Shown here: positions 1 through 9,712 of the stretch, piece by piece
Numbering within the stretch: the stretch's first letter is position 1
Layout: every line of letters begins with the position of its first letter
From: Massariosphaeria phaeospora
Taxonomy: Eukaryota; Ascomycota; Dothideomycetes; Pleosporales
Reading direction: 5' to 3'
Length of the DNA stretch: 64,000 bases
NCBI GenBank assembly: GCA_011032825.1
Contig: JAADJZ010000018.1
Coordinates: forward strand, 930,001-994,000
The notes under the pieces: model-generated
What the model saw: only the letters and a program-made list of their open reading frames with translations
Database searches by the model: none
What the model was told of the DNA's origin: nothing
Translations under genes and position numbers: made by a program

Positions 1-241
1 TGTCAGACGTGGAACGTACCATGTTGCCGCTGTCTCTTTGTCCTGTAGAGTGCCGGCGAGAATGTAGTTGAGCTGCGTGGGGCCCCAAAATTGGGCTATG
101 CATCGTTACCATGAATGTTGATGAAGTCGTGAAAGAGTACGGGAGGACGTCGTGAAGGATCGGGCCACGAAGGTTGGACGTACCCACAAATATCCCTAGC
201 GCGACGAGCCCGGCAACGTAACCCACCGTAAGTTCCGCCAT
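1..241 (-). CDS. Partial fungal membrane-type protein, N-terminal part (two exons)
   Basis: Start codon at 241 on the minus strand; the gene runs off the left edge. Exon 1 is 241..184; an intron with a strong GTACGT donor and TAG acceptor lies at 183..96 (88 b); exon 2 is 95..1 and stays open. The joined reading begins MAELTVGYVAGLVALGIFVA, continues QFWGPTQLNYILAGTLQDKE and reaches TAATWYVPRLT. Without splicing the frame is wrong, so the intron is well supported. Residues 5-19 form a hydrophobic segment. The pattern of a short hydrophobic N-terminus followed by NYILAGxLxDxExAATW recalls a widespread uncharacterised family of fungal integral membrane proteins; that family resemblance is from memory and no function is known to me. 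Most of the protein lies outside the window. Confidence 0.6.
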   Translation of the reverse strand, partial: MAELTVGYVAGLVALGIFVGTSNLRGPILHDVLPYSFTTSSTFMVTMHSPILGPHAAQLHSRRHSTGQRDSGNMVRSTSD

Positions 242-769
242 GTCATATACACCTTCGTCTGTCAATCTTTGTTAGACCGTCAACAGCACACGTTAAGTAC
301 GGCGATGAAACACCCTACAACTATTCTGTCGGAAGACGAACTCTGGGTCGTTATGAAAAGGATGGATTCACAACAAAGGGTATTTACCCAGTTTGGCCCC
401 CCCTTCACACTCCCCAAGTTTTTCTAGACCGGTCAACATACCTTTTCTATATTGCAAGCCGGTCAGCCACTTCGTTCTTCGTATCTATCCCTGCACACAG
501 TTGTGCTGGGCTGCAGTGCAACCAATCAGAAGACTCCATCCCGAACTACCCACCAATCATACCATCTTTCCCAATATTTCACATACTGATGGAGGACTTG
601 GTGTTCAAGCTGGCTTGGTCGGATTCAGCCTAAGGTCAGCCTTGTTTTGTCGAAGACTAGCAGCACTATATTTGCGTAGTCGAGTCCACGGTCTACTGAT
701 CAACAACCATTTGTGCAGCCTCCCAACTACGGGTGGTAGTCCGTTCCCAGCCAACTATCTTCTTCAACG
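242..769. other. Intergenic region, divergent promoters
   Basis: This stretch separates the minus-strand gene at 1-241 from the plus-strand gene at 770. It probably holds both promoters. An open frame of 134 codons crosses it but shows no domain, signal or codon pattern of a real gene. I see no repeat or RNA gene. Confidence 0.4.
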
Positions 770-1539
770 ATGGCGTCACGTTTGGTCATACAGCTAGTTG
801 GAATCACCTCTCTATTCGTGTCAAACGCGCACTGCGCCACAAGTTCGATGTCCAACTTCAACCTCCAACTGTACAGAGCAGGCTTGGCCGACTGCTTTTC
901 CGACGACGCGATCTGTACCTTGTTGAGCGATGAGATGTATCCACCTTGCAGAAAGGCTCTAGGCCCATCTTCCAACTACAACTACACAGCTTGGGATCTT
1001 TGCAATTGCGAATCTGGATGGTTGTCCGTTTACCAAGCGTAAGCAGGCCTTTGCTGTATCATCCGATGCAAGTGCTAAATCCCTTGGCTTCTAGTTGTAA
1101 CGATTGTGAAAATGCATACGATATGGGTAGCAACGGTAACTTGGATAGCTGGAGTGCGACCTGTACTAGCCGGAGCTTCACTATTGCGCCTATTCCAAGT
1201 ACCATTCTTAAGAGGTGGTCATCTCACAATGCTACAAAAGTCATACGGACTGGCGATGCTGCTACGATCGCGGCTACATCGCGCAGACCGCCAACGGTAG
1301 CTACTACACCGACATCAGATGTGGTACCCGGCTTGCCAGAATCGACATTCGCTTTGTCCTTGGACGGACGCCCGACTGGCCCAGTACAAAGCATCCCGAG
1401 CACGACTACTGTTCAAGCAAGTTCTGGAGCGATCAGGGCTGGCACTTCATCAAGTCAACACACACTCTTCGACAACGGTATCTACACGAGTGATCTAGTA
1501 TGGATGCTAGGTTGTTTTCTGTTGTCGTTCTCCTTTTAA
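770..1539 (+). CDS. Secreted cysteine-rich protein with Ser/Thr-rich tail and possible GPI anchor
   Basis: Exons 770..1038 and 1095..1539, with an intron 1039..1094 (GTAAGC..TAG, 56 b). The spliced protein is about 237 residues. The N-terminus (MASRLVIQLVGITSLFVSNA, cleavage near AHC-A) is a clear signal peptide. The mature N-terminal domain has about eight cysteines spread over roughly 90 residues, including a CNxC element that is rebuilt exactly across the splice junction. This is followed by a long Thr/Ser-rich, low-complexity segment and a hydrophobic C-terminus (DLVWMLGCFLLSFSF) that fits a GPI-anchor signal. The layout (cysteine domain, Ser/Thr stalk, GPI tail) is common in fungal cell-wall or surface proteins. 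The cysteine spacing does not let me call CFEM with confidence. An effector-like or wall role is inference only. Confidence 0.6.
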
Positions 1540-2077
1540 TGTTTTCAATTAGACGAAGCAGTAACTGTTGGCAAAACGGTCGACTTACACAGCCTTGTCA
1601 TTGCTAAACCAACTTCGTTATTGTTTGCTTATACTATCTTCTTACCTTGCCTTCTCTGACGTAATCTCTCCTCGTACTGCTCTCCGCACTCCACCTCCAT
1701 ATCTTCCGTACCTTCTACCTTCCCTTCCCACTCCTCTCTGCCCCGCTCCGCTCCGTGCCACCCCCATAAACAGAAGAATCCCACGAAAAGCCTACCTTGA
1801 CGAAACTCAAGCCCATGCACTTTTGCAAAAAGAACGGGCCAATGTCCTGGTATTCTCAGGACGCCCGCTGAAACCCCCTGGTGGGGTTTATCACGACTCA
1901 AAGACACTTGGAGGAGAATTAAGATGAACTTGTTTCTATTGTAAATGGAAGAGACTAGGATGAAAACATAGGGAGCGACTCTAGGAGAAACAGAAAGAAA
2001 CCCAAACAGCACCACATCCATACTTGTATGCCCATCTGCTCCAGCCACCTCTCTCACCGCCCAAGCTTGCAACATAA
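1540..2077. other. Intergenic region between convergent genes
   Basis: Probably the 3' ends of the flanking convergent genes. Pyrimidine-rich around 1620-1760. The open frames on both strands here (up to 177 codons) lack domains and overlap each other; I treat them as chance. Confidence 0.4.
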
Positions 2078-3908
2078 TCACACACGCTTCGCAGGAGGCG
2101 GCGGCGGCGGCTGCGGCACACCCCTCACCTGCTTGAACTCTACAAAGCCCGGAGCCTTCCACTCCCGTCCATGCACCTTCGGATCATCCTTCGGAACGCC
2201 CTTGTCGAACTTACGCGCCCTGCCCCAGCGACAGAACACCCACCCGTGCGTCAAAACGCGACATCTGATCCCCTTGTTCTCATTGCCGTCCGTGTACTTC
2301 GGTGTCTGAGGCGTCGAGTCCGTTGTCTCCCAGCCGCCACGGCGATAAGCCGTCACGCCGTCCATGAGCGTTATCCTGGTGAGCGGCTCGTCGCCTTGCG
2401 CGCGACGCTTCTCCTCATCGGTGGTGCCGGCGGGCCAAGACTCTGCATGGCGGTCGCGCGGGTGAGTGGCTTCCATCTGCTTCTTGTTGAAGCAGTCCAT
2501 GTATTTGCTCGAGAAGGTGTCTTCTTTGAACGTGGGCGTGAGGTAGTACACGGTGTGGGGGTCGAGGCGCATGAGGATGCTGAGGATTCCGGCTTCAGCG
2601 ACGATCTTGTAGATTGCGGTGCTGAGGGCGGTGTCGTGTTTCGCGAAAGCGGGGTTGAGAGAAAGGATGGGCTTGAGATGCGTGTAGATGGCGGCTACGA
2701 TCACCTTGGTTTGGTCCTCAAAATTGTGGGGGAGTTTGATCGTGCGAGGTTTAGGGCCGAGCACCTTGCGAATGTGTGCTGCATAGAGACGGTTGCGTTC
2801 AAAGCCTGGTAGCGTTAGATACTCTCATGGTGTTGTAGGGATGAAGTAATTTACCGTCCTCATGTTGGTGATCGCGTTGGATATCCGTCAATGCCTCCAC
2901 ATCTTCCATGTCTCCTCCAAAGAAGACATGCTGTAGGACTTGCTCGACGATTACATTGCCGATAATGGCGCATACAAGAGCATGGCGCTGGTGCTTGTTC
3001 TTGAACAGCTGTCGCCATCCTTCTTCGCCTCCGGGACCACCAGAAGCGACGCACCCGATGACCTTCACAGTCTCTGGAGTCATACTACTGAATGCGGCAG
3101 TCAAGGAACTTCCGCCGAGAAAGTCGAAATCAAAGAACTTCTTAGCCACAATCTCCATCTCATCCATGATCTGCCATAGACCGTCACGGACTTCGGCATC
3201 GATGGCTGCGTACTCTGGTTCCTTGACCTCCTGGAGAATCTTGCGACCAGCACCGTCCCCAAACTGGCTGAGAAGGGTTCGAGCTCTCTTGTTTGGCTTC
3301 TCGCGCCACTCCGGGTGAATACTAGATTCCGGATTCTTAGAAGAGGATTGGACAATAGGCTCCGATACCACGTCGTCCTCCTCGACATCCTCGGGTTGGA
3401 ACTCTTGCAGGGGTGGCAGATCAAAAGGAGGCTCCATTTCGCTCTCACTTTCCACAGCAGCTTCAGTCTTGCCTTTCAGTTGCTTAACCAACTTCGCAAT
3501 TTCTTTCAACTCGGGATCGTCCCCCTTCTTTTTAGTGAGATGCGCAAGTCGTTTCTCAGCAATCTCTCGTTTGCTGGTCGGTGAAATTGGCTTAGCGCTT
3601 GGGGGTTTCGGTACAAGAGTCTTCCTCGGTCCAGGAATCGACCCCCTTCCCACCTTAGGATATTGTAGGTACGTCTGACCCGCGTTGGAATGATAGGGAC
3701 TGGGTTTAGGAGCGTCGTAAATAGAGCCTTCGTAGAAATTGGCACTCGTGTAGTCTTCGTTAGAGTAACGGGGTGTTTGCTCTCTTGCTAGACGAGCTGC
3801 TTTGGAGGCGCGACCGAGACCACTGTCAACCTTGCGCTTCTTGTGAACTGTGGGACTAGGCTGAGGGTCCGAACGCAACCAGTTGAGAGGGTTGTACATG
3901 GAAGGCAT
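2078..3908 (-). CDS. Uncharacterised fungal protein, basic N-terminus and coiled-coil
   Basis: Two exons: 3908..2855 and 2805..2078, joined across a 49-b intron (GTAAAT..CAG, with CTAAC branch site) that restores frame exactly; 593 residues. The first 110 residues are basic and disordered, with a KKRK stretch that could be a nuclear localisation signal. Residues about 110-150 (KREIAEKRLAHLTKKKGDDPEL and on) look like a charged coiled coil, then an acidic segment (EDVEEDDVV). The second half is folded in appearance: hydrophobic stretches around VIGCVASGGPGGEEGWRQLF and ALVCAIIGNVIVEQVLQHVF, then a region with HTVYYLTP and a C-terminal block rich in Trp and Arg, ending in a poly-Pro tail. I recognise no named domain. 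The compact gene structure and conserved-looking segments support a real gene, perhaps a nuclear protein; function unknown. Confidence 0.7.
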
Positions 3909-4340
3909 CTTGGCGATAATGAGGCGGCCTCAATGTCTTGGATATATGTATTTGTCGACCTTCAATCTTGATGTTTGACACGGTAAGAAGCAAGCAATTG
4001 TTGGATGGAAAAGAGAGAAACAGAGCCTGCATGCTGGTAGAAGATAGATCGCGTCGCTTTGTGCGTTCTTGTATGCTAAACATCACGGCCGCGTGTCTTT
4101 GTCTGAACCTGCCGCATGCGGCGATTTGGGGCAAGCAAACCGGAATGAGGGTTTTCATAGCACACGAAGACGGAACAAGCACAATTGTGCCATAAATTGA
4201 ACAGGGATAATCGAGTTGACTGTACGCTATCGCTAAATTGATGTTCCGCGTTCGTTGTGGTGTTGGGTTCGAGGCTGAAAGTGCCGAGATTCCGGATATG
4301 ACTGCTTATGTATGGTTCACTACGGCGACATTTGCACTAG
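3909..4340. other. Intergenic region upstream of the 2078-3908 gene
   Basis: Probable promoter of the minus-strand gene ending its coding sequence start at 3908. No coding signal, repeat or RNA gene seen. Confidence 0.35.
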
Positions 4341-4578
4341 ATAAGAGGTGTACGCCTCTATATAAGGGGTGTATACACTCCTTATCCATCTCAATTGGCA
4401 GAGCGCCGAGATGGCCGCCGAGATGGCTGCGCCTATGGCCGCTGAGATGGCTACCCCTGAGTGGCCGCCGAGATGGCTACCCCTGAGTGGCCTCCGAGAT
4501 GGCTGCGCCTATGGCCGCCGAGATGGCTCGCGCGGAGAGCCGGCGCCCGAGGAGACTCTATATAGGCAGCTCTCCCCT

Positions 4579-4820
4579 CATCTCGCCCATCTCCTTCATC
4601 TCCTCTATCTCCTCAATCTTATCCACCTGCTCTGCTACCTGCGCCGCTATCTGCTCTATAGCAATCTCTCACTGAGTAAGTACGCAATCTCTCACTGAGT
4701 AAGTACGCAATCTCTTACTGATCAAGCACTAATTCTCATGAGGCAGATAGCGGAGCAGGTGGCAGAGCAGGTGGATGAGATTGAGGAGATAGAGGAGATG
4801 AAAGAGATGAAAGAGATGAT
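4579..4820. repeat. Imperfect inverted repeat, about 79-b arms
   Basis: The left arm (4579-4657, CATCTC/CTTCATCTCC pattern) is the reverse complement, with a few mismatches, of the right arm (4742-4820). The loop of about 84 b contains the 23-b tandem repeats. Transcribed, it would give a long stem-loop. Confidence 0.7.
4661..4729 (+). repeat. Three tandem 23-b units
   Basis: The unit GCAATCTCTCACTGAGTAAG plus TAC occurs at 4661-4683 and 4684-4706 without change, and a third, diverged unit lies at 4707-4729. Confidence 0.9.
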
Positions 4821-5064
4821 GACGTCGATGAGCCAGCGCCGCCAGAGCCAGCGCCAGCGCCTCATGGCCATGGCCGCATGGCAGTGGGGGGGGGGGGGGA
4901 GGAAGGGGGGGTCAACCGTAGCTAGCTCTAGTCAATCAACCACAGTTCAATTGCGCTCACGTTGTTACCCACTTTGCTCGTGCCTATCAATCCTAGCCTA
5001 TGCAGTAAATGCCGCTGAAATTCGCTTTAACCCCCCCTACATAAGGGGTGCGTACACCCCTTAT

Positions 5065-5803
5065 AGCATCCCATATTTACCCCTAATTAGTGGACCGTTT
5101 TCTACCCCTTGTTTAGTGCGCGAGGCGCCGTAGTGTTCCCTTCATCTTAGCACCATTATTGCCAACTATCACATAAAAGAACAGCAGATTTGTGTTGCCT
5201 GCGGGCCTTTTTTGGAAAACGAGATTTGTGTTCTGAGATACGAGGGACTTTGATCTCATGTTTGTGTACTAGCTAAAACCCAAAAAACCATAAGATGATA
5301 AAATAAAATCTCTACGTTGCTCAGTCAGGAAGCTTCATTTAGCATGTACGCGACTAAATGAGACATATTTATTTCAACCTCATGACAATACAAGATATTT
5401 CAGCGAGCGACAAGAGCTTCACCTTACTCTTTACAAAGCTCTATTGTATCTAGAATACTGGATAATACCTTAACAGAGCCAGTAGAAGTAAGGGGGTTTC
5501 ATTCAAGCTGGCTGACTGTCACAAACTCTAGTCTTCTGTGCTATCTTACTCGGCATCCTTGGATTTCTTGGCCTGGAACCTTGTCATATAAGCGGGATCC
5601 GAACGTTTTCCAGGGATGTCTCCAAAGCCTCGAAGAGTATTGGTGGTTTGTTGAGCATTGCCGTCGCCTTCGAACGAGGACTAGCGCACCACCCGCCAAG
5701 GTTAGCCCTGTTTCCACCAGCAACCACCACCGACATTTTGCATCCAGATTTCTCCACTCAATACCACTCGACCAACTCTTCTTCTTGAAACTTAGCCCTG
5801 GCC
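5065..5803. other. Intergenic region, AT-rich 3' part
   Basis: Upstream region of the kinase-like gene at 5804. Bases 5150-5560 are noticeably more AT-rich than the flanks. A 98-codon minus-strand frame at 5541-5837 has no domain and overlaps the start of the next gene; I leave it out. Confidence 0.35.
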
Positions 5804-6821
5804 ATGGGAACCGCAACCCCGCCGCAGCGGACGTCAAGCCGAATTATTGACCTTCAGGGTTACGAATTTGTCTGCGATGAGGGCTCAGTCTGGAGAATCA
5901 AAGAACCGTTATCCGGCCGGAGATATCAGCAAGCACAACCACCATTCGAAGCTTCCCAAGCCTTCACTTGCATCTGTTCCGACGATCCCAGTCAAAACCA
6001 CGGCGACGTGGAAGAAGCCGTTGTCAAAGTGAAGTATCAGTAAGAATCCCACAATCCCACACCTTTTGTCGCTCCTCTAAAGTGGTCGCTAGAGTGGTAG
6101 GCACTGATCCAAACGTGCAATTCTACGAGGATTATGTTCAGGAGTGCGCGTATGACGCAGCCCAGGCCGGAAATTCAGAGAGGTCACTCGCAAGTCTTCA
6201 ATACGCGAAACAGCTGCTCTACGTCGCGACGCACCCTGTCGAGGAGCCTCATGAGTCCACCATCCAAGAGCAGGCGGCCCTGATGTGGCTCGGTATGAAC
6301 AATGCGCCATATTCGCCACATCTTTTGGCCTATGGATCGGACAACGTGACGCCGGAGTCGGACCCGGAGAGGATGGTGGGTGGCTATATCGTGTTCACCG
6401 TGATGACTAAACTTCCCGGCAAGAGAATCACAATTGACTGGTATTGGAGACTTGAGCTTGCAGAGAGGGACGAGATACGGAAAGCCTTCAAGACCGCTTT
6501 GTTGTAAGCTCTATCTCAAAGGCAAGTATGGCATTGGAATACCTAACTAGATGACAGGTCAACTTGGAGACACCACATCTATCCCAAGGACTCGGCACTA
6601 CGCAATCTGCTCTGGGACGAACAGGAACGCAAATGGTATGTTCTACACTCTCAATATGGAGATGCAACTAATATATTCTCGCCAGCTACATTGTCGATTT
6701 CGAAGATTACAACATGGTCAAGTTCGAGGACCCGGAAGCCAAATGGGTCGATGATTATTTTGAGTTCTGGAAGTTGGCTGAGAAGTGCTTTGACAAAAGG
6801 TGGTGGTCTTTCTCAAATTAA
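5804..6821 (+). CDS. Degenerate protein kinase / phosphotransferase-like protein
   Basis: Four exons: 5804..6039, 6093..6503, 6558..6635, 6686..6821, with introns of 53, 54 and 50 b (all GT..AG); 286 residues. Every junction restores one open frame. The C-terminal quarter carries a catalytic-loop-like element, KDSALRNLLWD, followed after a few residues by CYIVDFED, which matches the D..N and DFx order of protein-kinase-like and aminoglycoside-phosphotransferase-like folds. The N-terminal half does not show a clean glycine loop, although the YVQECAYDAAQ helix and a GGYIVFTVMTKLPGKRI segment sit where the small-lobe/hinge region would be. This resembles the many short kinase-like proteins of ascomycetes, some of which may be pseudokinases. 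Substrate unknown. The start at 5804 is the first ATG of the frame after an upstream stop. Confidence 0.7.
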
Positions 6822-7046
6822 TGCAGCTTATGAAAGCAGACGTAAGAGAGTGAGAGCTCCGAGTTTGGTATTAGCGGCCAGCCATTATTAGATAACTAGG
6901 TGGGGCATCAAACCCCTGTCGATCGCGCGAATCTATGACGGGATTCTGCTACGGCAAACCACATAACATCATCCATCAACCAACTCTTACGCGATGCTCT
7001 AATAATACACTTCGCAGATTTCTAGTTAGCGATCGATTCATGAATT

Positions 7047-7817
7047 ATGGTGCTCGACTTGCTCACGCTCATCGGGATACCCACTGCGGTCGGCGCCTCC
7101 GAAGCAGTCCACCAGCAGGGCCTCATAGAAGAGGAAGCCGAATCCGAAGAACGCCAGGCACCCTTCTACCTCGACGTCTTCTGTGATGCGCAGTCCCGGA
7201 AACGAGACGAGGTCCATGGTGCGATTGTTGCACTGAAAGATGGCAAGGTACTTCCCCTCCACTCCGCGTTTAGTATGGGGCACTGACGGGGAAGACACAC
7301 ATAGCTCTGCCTGTGGCCTAAAGACCCGGCAACGCAACTCCCACGAAAAGCACAAGATGGTTCGAGCGCGCCGCATCCGTTTACCGGCTTCTATCTGCCA
7401 TTCCCCACCGAAGACCTGCCTGGCCAAACGATCCCCGCGCGGCCAATTCTTGGGCTCGTTAGCACCCTGCCATCCACGACCCCGTCTACATCGAAAAGCG
7501 TGAAACCGAAGCTCAATTGGATATACGCGGATAAGGAGACGCGGGAAGTGAAGTACGGACCTCGGGTGGACGCAAGAGACCACGTAACAGGGCCCTGGGA
7601 CTGGACAGAGGACGATGAGGAGGGGTTGACGCTCCATGGCGAGGAGTGTTTTGTTGCTGTGGAAGTAGCCAGGGGAGGTTACGGATGGGAGGTATACTGG
7701 GATAAAGACGACAACCGGCTGGAGGGATTGGGGATTGGGGAAGAGAAGCGGGTCTTACGATGCAGTTTGGAGCGGAGACTAGTCAACGAAGATAACGTTA
7801 AGATGCAGGACCACTAA
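7047..7817 (+). CDS. Small conserved fungal protein of unknown function
   Basis: Exons 7047..7247 and 7305..7817 with a phase-0 intron 7248..7304 (GTACTT..TAG); 237 residues. The N-terminus (MVLDLLTLIGIPTAVGASEA) is hydrophobic and could be a signal-anchor. It is followed by a charged linker, then a conserved-looking core: FYLDVFCDAQSRKRDEVHGA, HPFTGFYLPFP, KLNWIYADKETREVKYG and GPWDWTEDDEEGLTLHGEE. I know this combination from many Pezizomycotina genomes as an uncharacterised family of 200-250 residues; that is recollection, not a search. The WTEDDEEGLTL segment and the Trp-rich C-terminal half suggest a compact beta-rich domain. No enzyme motif is visible. The plus-strand frames that overlap it out of phase are shadows. 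Confidence 0.75.
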
Positions 7818-8311
7818 ATCGACCTGACACAATCACTATGTTTCTACAGCATGTCTTCGGCTCCTTGTCCTACCTCCCACCGCTGGCCCCGCCTCCTTGT
7901 GGCCATACATGCAACTACTCTCTCCAACACGCCTTGCTGCTCCCCAACTCCACCACCCGCCGACCTCCGCCCGATCTTCCATGAACTAATCTCCACACTA
8001 TTGTTCGCGTTAATACTACCTGCCGCAAAACACCAAAACAACAAAACAACAGTGCGCCAAATGCACTGCCGCGCTCTCATGTCTTCCCGGTATCATTGCG
8101 CCCCTCCCACAGCATTTGAAACACCCACTGGATCTTCGCTAGGCAGCCTAATCGGTGGAACACCATCAGCCGACCCTGCGCACATTACCATCCTCGCGTT
8201 TCCGTGTATGCCATCCCGTAGGACTTGCGCTGCATCCGCTTGCCCCAGAGGATCGTACGCGTTAGACCCTTCCGAGCTTTCCTCCATCGGCTCGACTCGA
8301 TTCGCGTGGAT
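7818..8311. other. Intergenic region between convergent genes
   Basis: Holds the 3' ends of the flanking convergent genes. Open frames of up to 155 codons on both strands show no domain. Nothing else seen. Confidence 0.35.
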
Positions 8312-8800
8312 TCAATAGCACGTGTAATTTTTCCCGTGCTGTTTGAAGCGGAATCCCGCATACGCTGACGCTTCGTGTTTGACCCTGCGGTGATGCGCAA
8401 TCTTCTCCAGCGGCCCATTGAACACCAAGAACAGATTAAACAGCACCGAGAGCAGCAGCATCAGAAATAGCACAAGGTACCAGCGGCCCACAGCCCGTTC
8501 TCCGTAGCCAGCATGTATAGCTTTAGCCTCGTGCTCTGCCTCCTCGTCGCCATCGCGAGCGCCGGATACTCCGCCCTCGACGTCGTCTCCGGATTGAGAT
8601 ACTCGGCTGTATTTGAAGCGCTTGAACAGCGCGGTGAATGGGCTTGATGCTTGGGAGGATCTGCGCGCAGCGGGCGTGTTGGGTTGGGAGAAGTCGTCGT
8701 GGTAGGGGGAGGGTAGGCTGAGGATGTCGGGGTCGAGGTCTAAGCTTATGACGCTGTGTTTGCGTTGCGCGAAGGGCGTGGGAGGGGTGCATGGTTTTAA
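8312..8800 (-). CDS. Single-pass membrane protein, 5' exon unresolved
   Basis: An open minus-strand frame ends with TGA at 8314..8312. Read upstream it gives a disordered Ser/Pro-rich cytosolic-type segment (QRKHSVISLDLDPDILSLPS), then KRFKYSRVSQSGDDVEGG, a hydrophobic membrane span (WYLVLFLMLLLSVLFNLFLV) and a short basic tail ending NYTCY. The frame has no ATG before the membrane span, so the start must come from an upstream exon. One possibility is ATGTTTACTAG at about 9008-9018 with a GTAACG donor and an acceptor near 8762, but I cannot prove it. The frame stays open upstream to about 8905, so the left limit given is approximate. Longer open frames on the same strand in another phase are Pro/Arg-rich shadows. 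Function unknown. Confidence 0.5.
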   Translation of the reverse strand, partial: LKPCTPPTPFAQRKHSVISLDLDPDILSLPSPYHDDFSQPNTPAARRSSQASSPFTALFKRFKYSRVSQSGDDVEGGVSGARDGDEEAEHEAKAIHAGYGERAVGRWYLVLFLMLLLSVLFNLFLVFNGPLEKIAHHRRVKHEASAYAGFRFKQHGKNYTCY

Positions 8801-8859
8801 GGGGAGGAGGGGTGGTGGTGAGGAGAGTGTTTGGACGGGGTTGAAAGAGAGGGGTGGAT

Positions 8860-9329
8860 GGATGGATGGATGGAGGGATGGCGATTTCGGTTGCGTGGCT
8901 ATTCAGAGCCTGTTTGGGATGCTGATCGTCGCTGGATCTAGAGGATGCGTTTGTGTGCGATTGATGGTTATGAGTTCCTTTGTCTCCTTTTTCCACACGT
9001 TACCTAGTAAACATGGCAGGTAAGGACCCATCAATATTGGACTAATTTATTTTGCACAATTACTCACTTGACAACTAGTAATAATTATTTTGATACCGAA
9101 TTCCCCCTAGAATAGTAGAGTCTCCTCTACCCCCAGACTCGGCTCAGCTGTAAGTGCGACGGGATCAGGGTTATACATGCTTGCACTGGAGTCGCAATTC
9201 ACGGCATGAGTAGAAGAAATGCGCTGCTTCACAGGGAGATAGTGTCAGGTCATGATGTCTTCACTAAGCCATCTACACTCCCAATGTAGTTCAGTCCCGT
9301 TCAGCTCAGTCCAGTCCAGTCCCCCGCCC
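8860..9329. other. Intergenic region with GATG microsatellite
   Basis: Contains a short GGATGGAT tandem run near 8855-8880 and otherwise no coding signal. Likely holds the promoter and first exon of the 8312-8800 gene and the 3' end of the 9330-9712 gene. Confidence 0.35.
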
Positions 9330-9712
9330 CTACTCTCGCCCCCTCCCCTCCCCCTCCGCCACCCCCCCATCCACCGCGCACCTCCTCAAATGCCGCACGC
9401 TCACCCCCTCCAACGCGCGCTCACTCGTCGCCGCCAGCACCACCCTCGGCACCTTACGATCCGCATCCCCCACCCGCGCCTCAAACGCCTCGCGCCAGCG
9501 CGCCACGCACAAGCACCACTTGCAGCCGTCGCGCAGCCCGAGGCTGCGCCGCAGGTCGTTGCCGCGCGCGGCGCTGAAGTCGAGGAACTCGGTTGTTACG
9601 ATCGCCGCGACGCTGTGGTTGCCGGTGTCGGAGGGCGGGGAGGTGCAGTAGTTGGTGCGGAGGAAGCCGGTGGGTGGGGAGGCGGGGTGGGGGTGCAGGG
9701 GGAGGAGGTGCA
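9330..9712 (-). CDS. DUF2237-family protein, first exon unresolved
   Basis: The open frame from 9712 down to the stop at 9332..9330 encodes the core of the DUF2237 family: PTGFLRTNYC, then NHSVAAIVTTEFLDFSAARG NDL, then KWCLCVARWREAFEA and a C-terminal VVLAATSERALEGVSVRHL. These match the family's TGFxRxGxC, VTxEFLxFSxxRGNDL, WCLCxxRWxEA and vxLxaTxExALExV elements as I remember them. The upstream edge is a good acceptor (CTAAC then CTCAG) at 9713, so at least one short 5' exon carrying the start and the usual N-V-L-G segment lies upstream, within about 9720-10070; I could not fix it. The family is found in bacteria and fungi, is small and soluble, and has no established function. The four conserved cysteines fit metal binding, but that is inference. 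Confidence 0.65.

Larger units (their letters stand above)
4341..5064. repeat. Structured non-coding repeat bounded by 24-b palindromes
   Basis: Near-palindromic motifs of about 24 b (ATAAGGGGTG core) lie at 4362-4385 and 5041-5064, with a related one at 4341-4361. Between them are three structures: a GC-rich block of diverged tandem units (GAGATGGCTACCCCTGAGTGG type) at about 4408-4535; an imperfect inverted repeat with arms of about 79 b (4579-4657 and 4742-4820); and three tandem 23-b units in the loop (4661-4729). Open frames across it encode only low-complexity coiled-coil-like peptides. It could be a non-autonomous mobile element or a local structured repeat. No target duplication is certain. 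Confidence 0.55.

Noticed and set aside
393..797. 134-codon plus-strand frame
   Set aside because: No domain or signal; overlaps the start of the better supported secreted protein in another frame.
1629..2162. 177-codon minus-strand frame
   Set aside because: Low-complexity Ala run comes from the shadow of the poly-Pro tail of the 2078-3908 gene; no domain.
4255..4285. GGGTTCGAGGC resembling a tRNA B box
   Set aside because: No matching A box, anticodon arm or acceptor stem could be folded around it.
4738..5133. Frame encoding a Glu/Met-rich coiled-coil peptide
   Set aside because: It is one arm of the inverted repeat and its simple flank; the G run at 4887-4910 and lack of conservation-like sequence argue against a gene.
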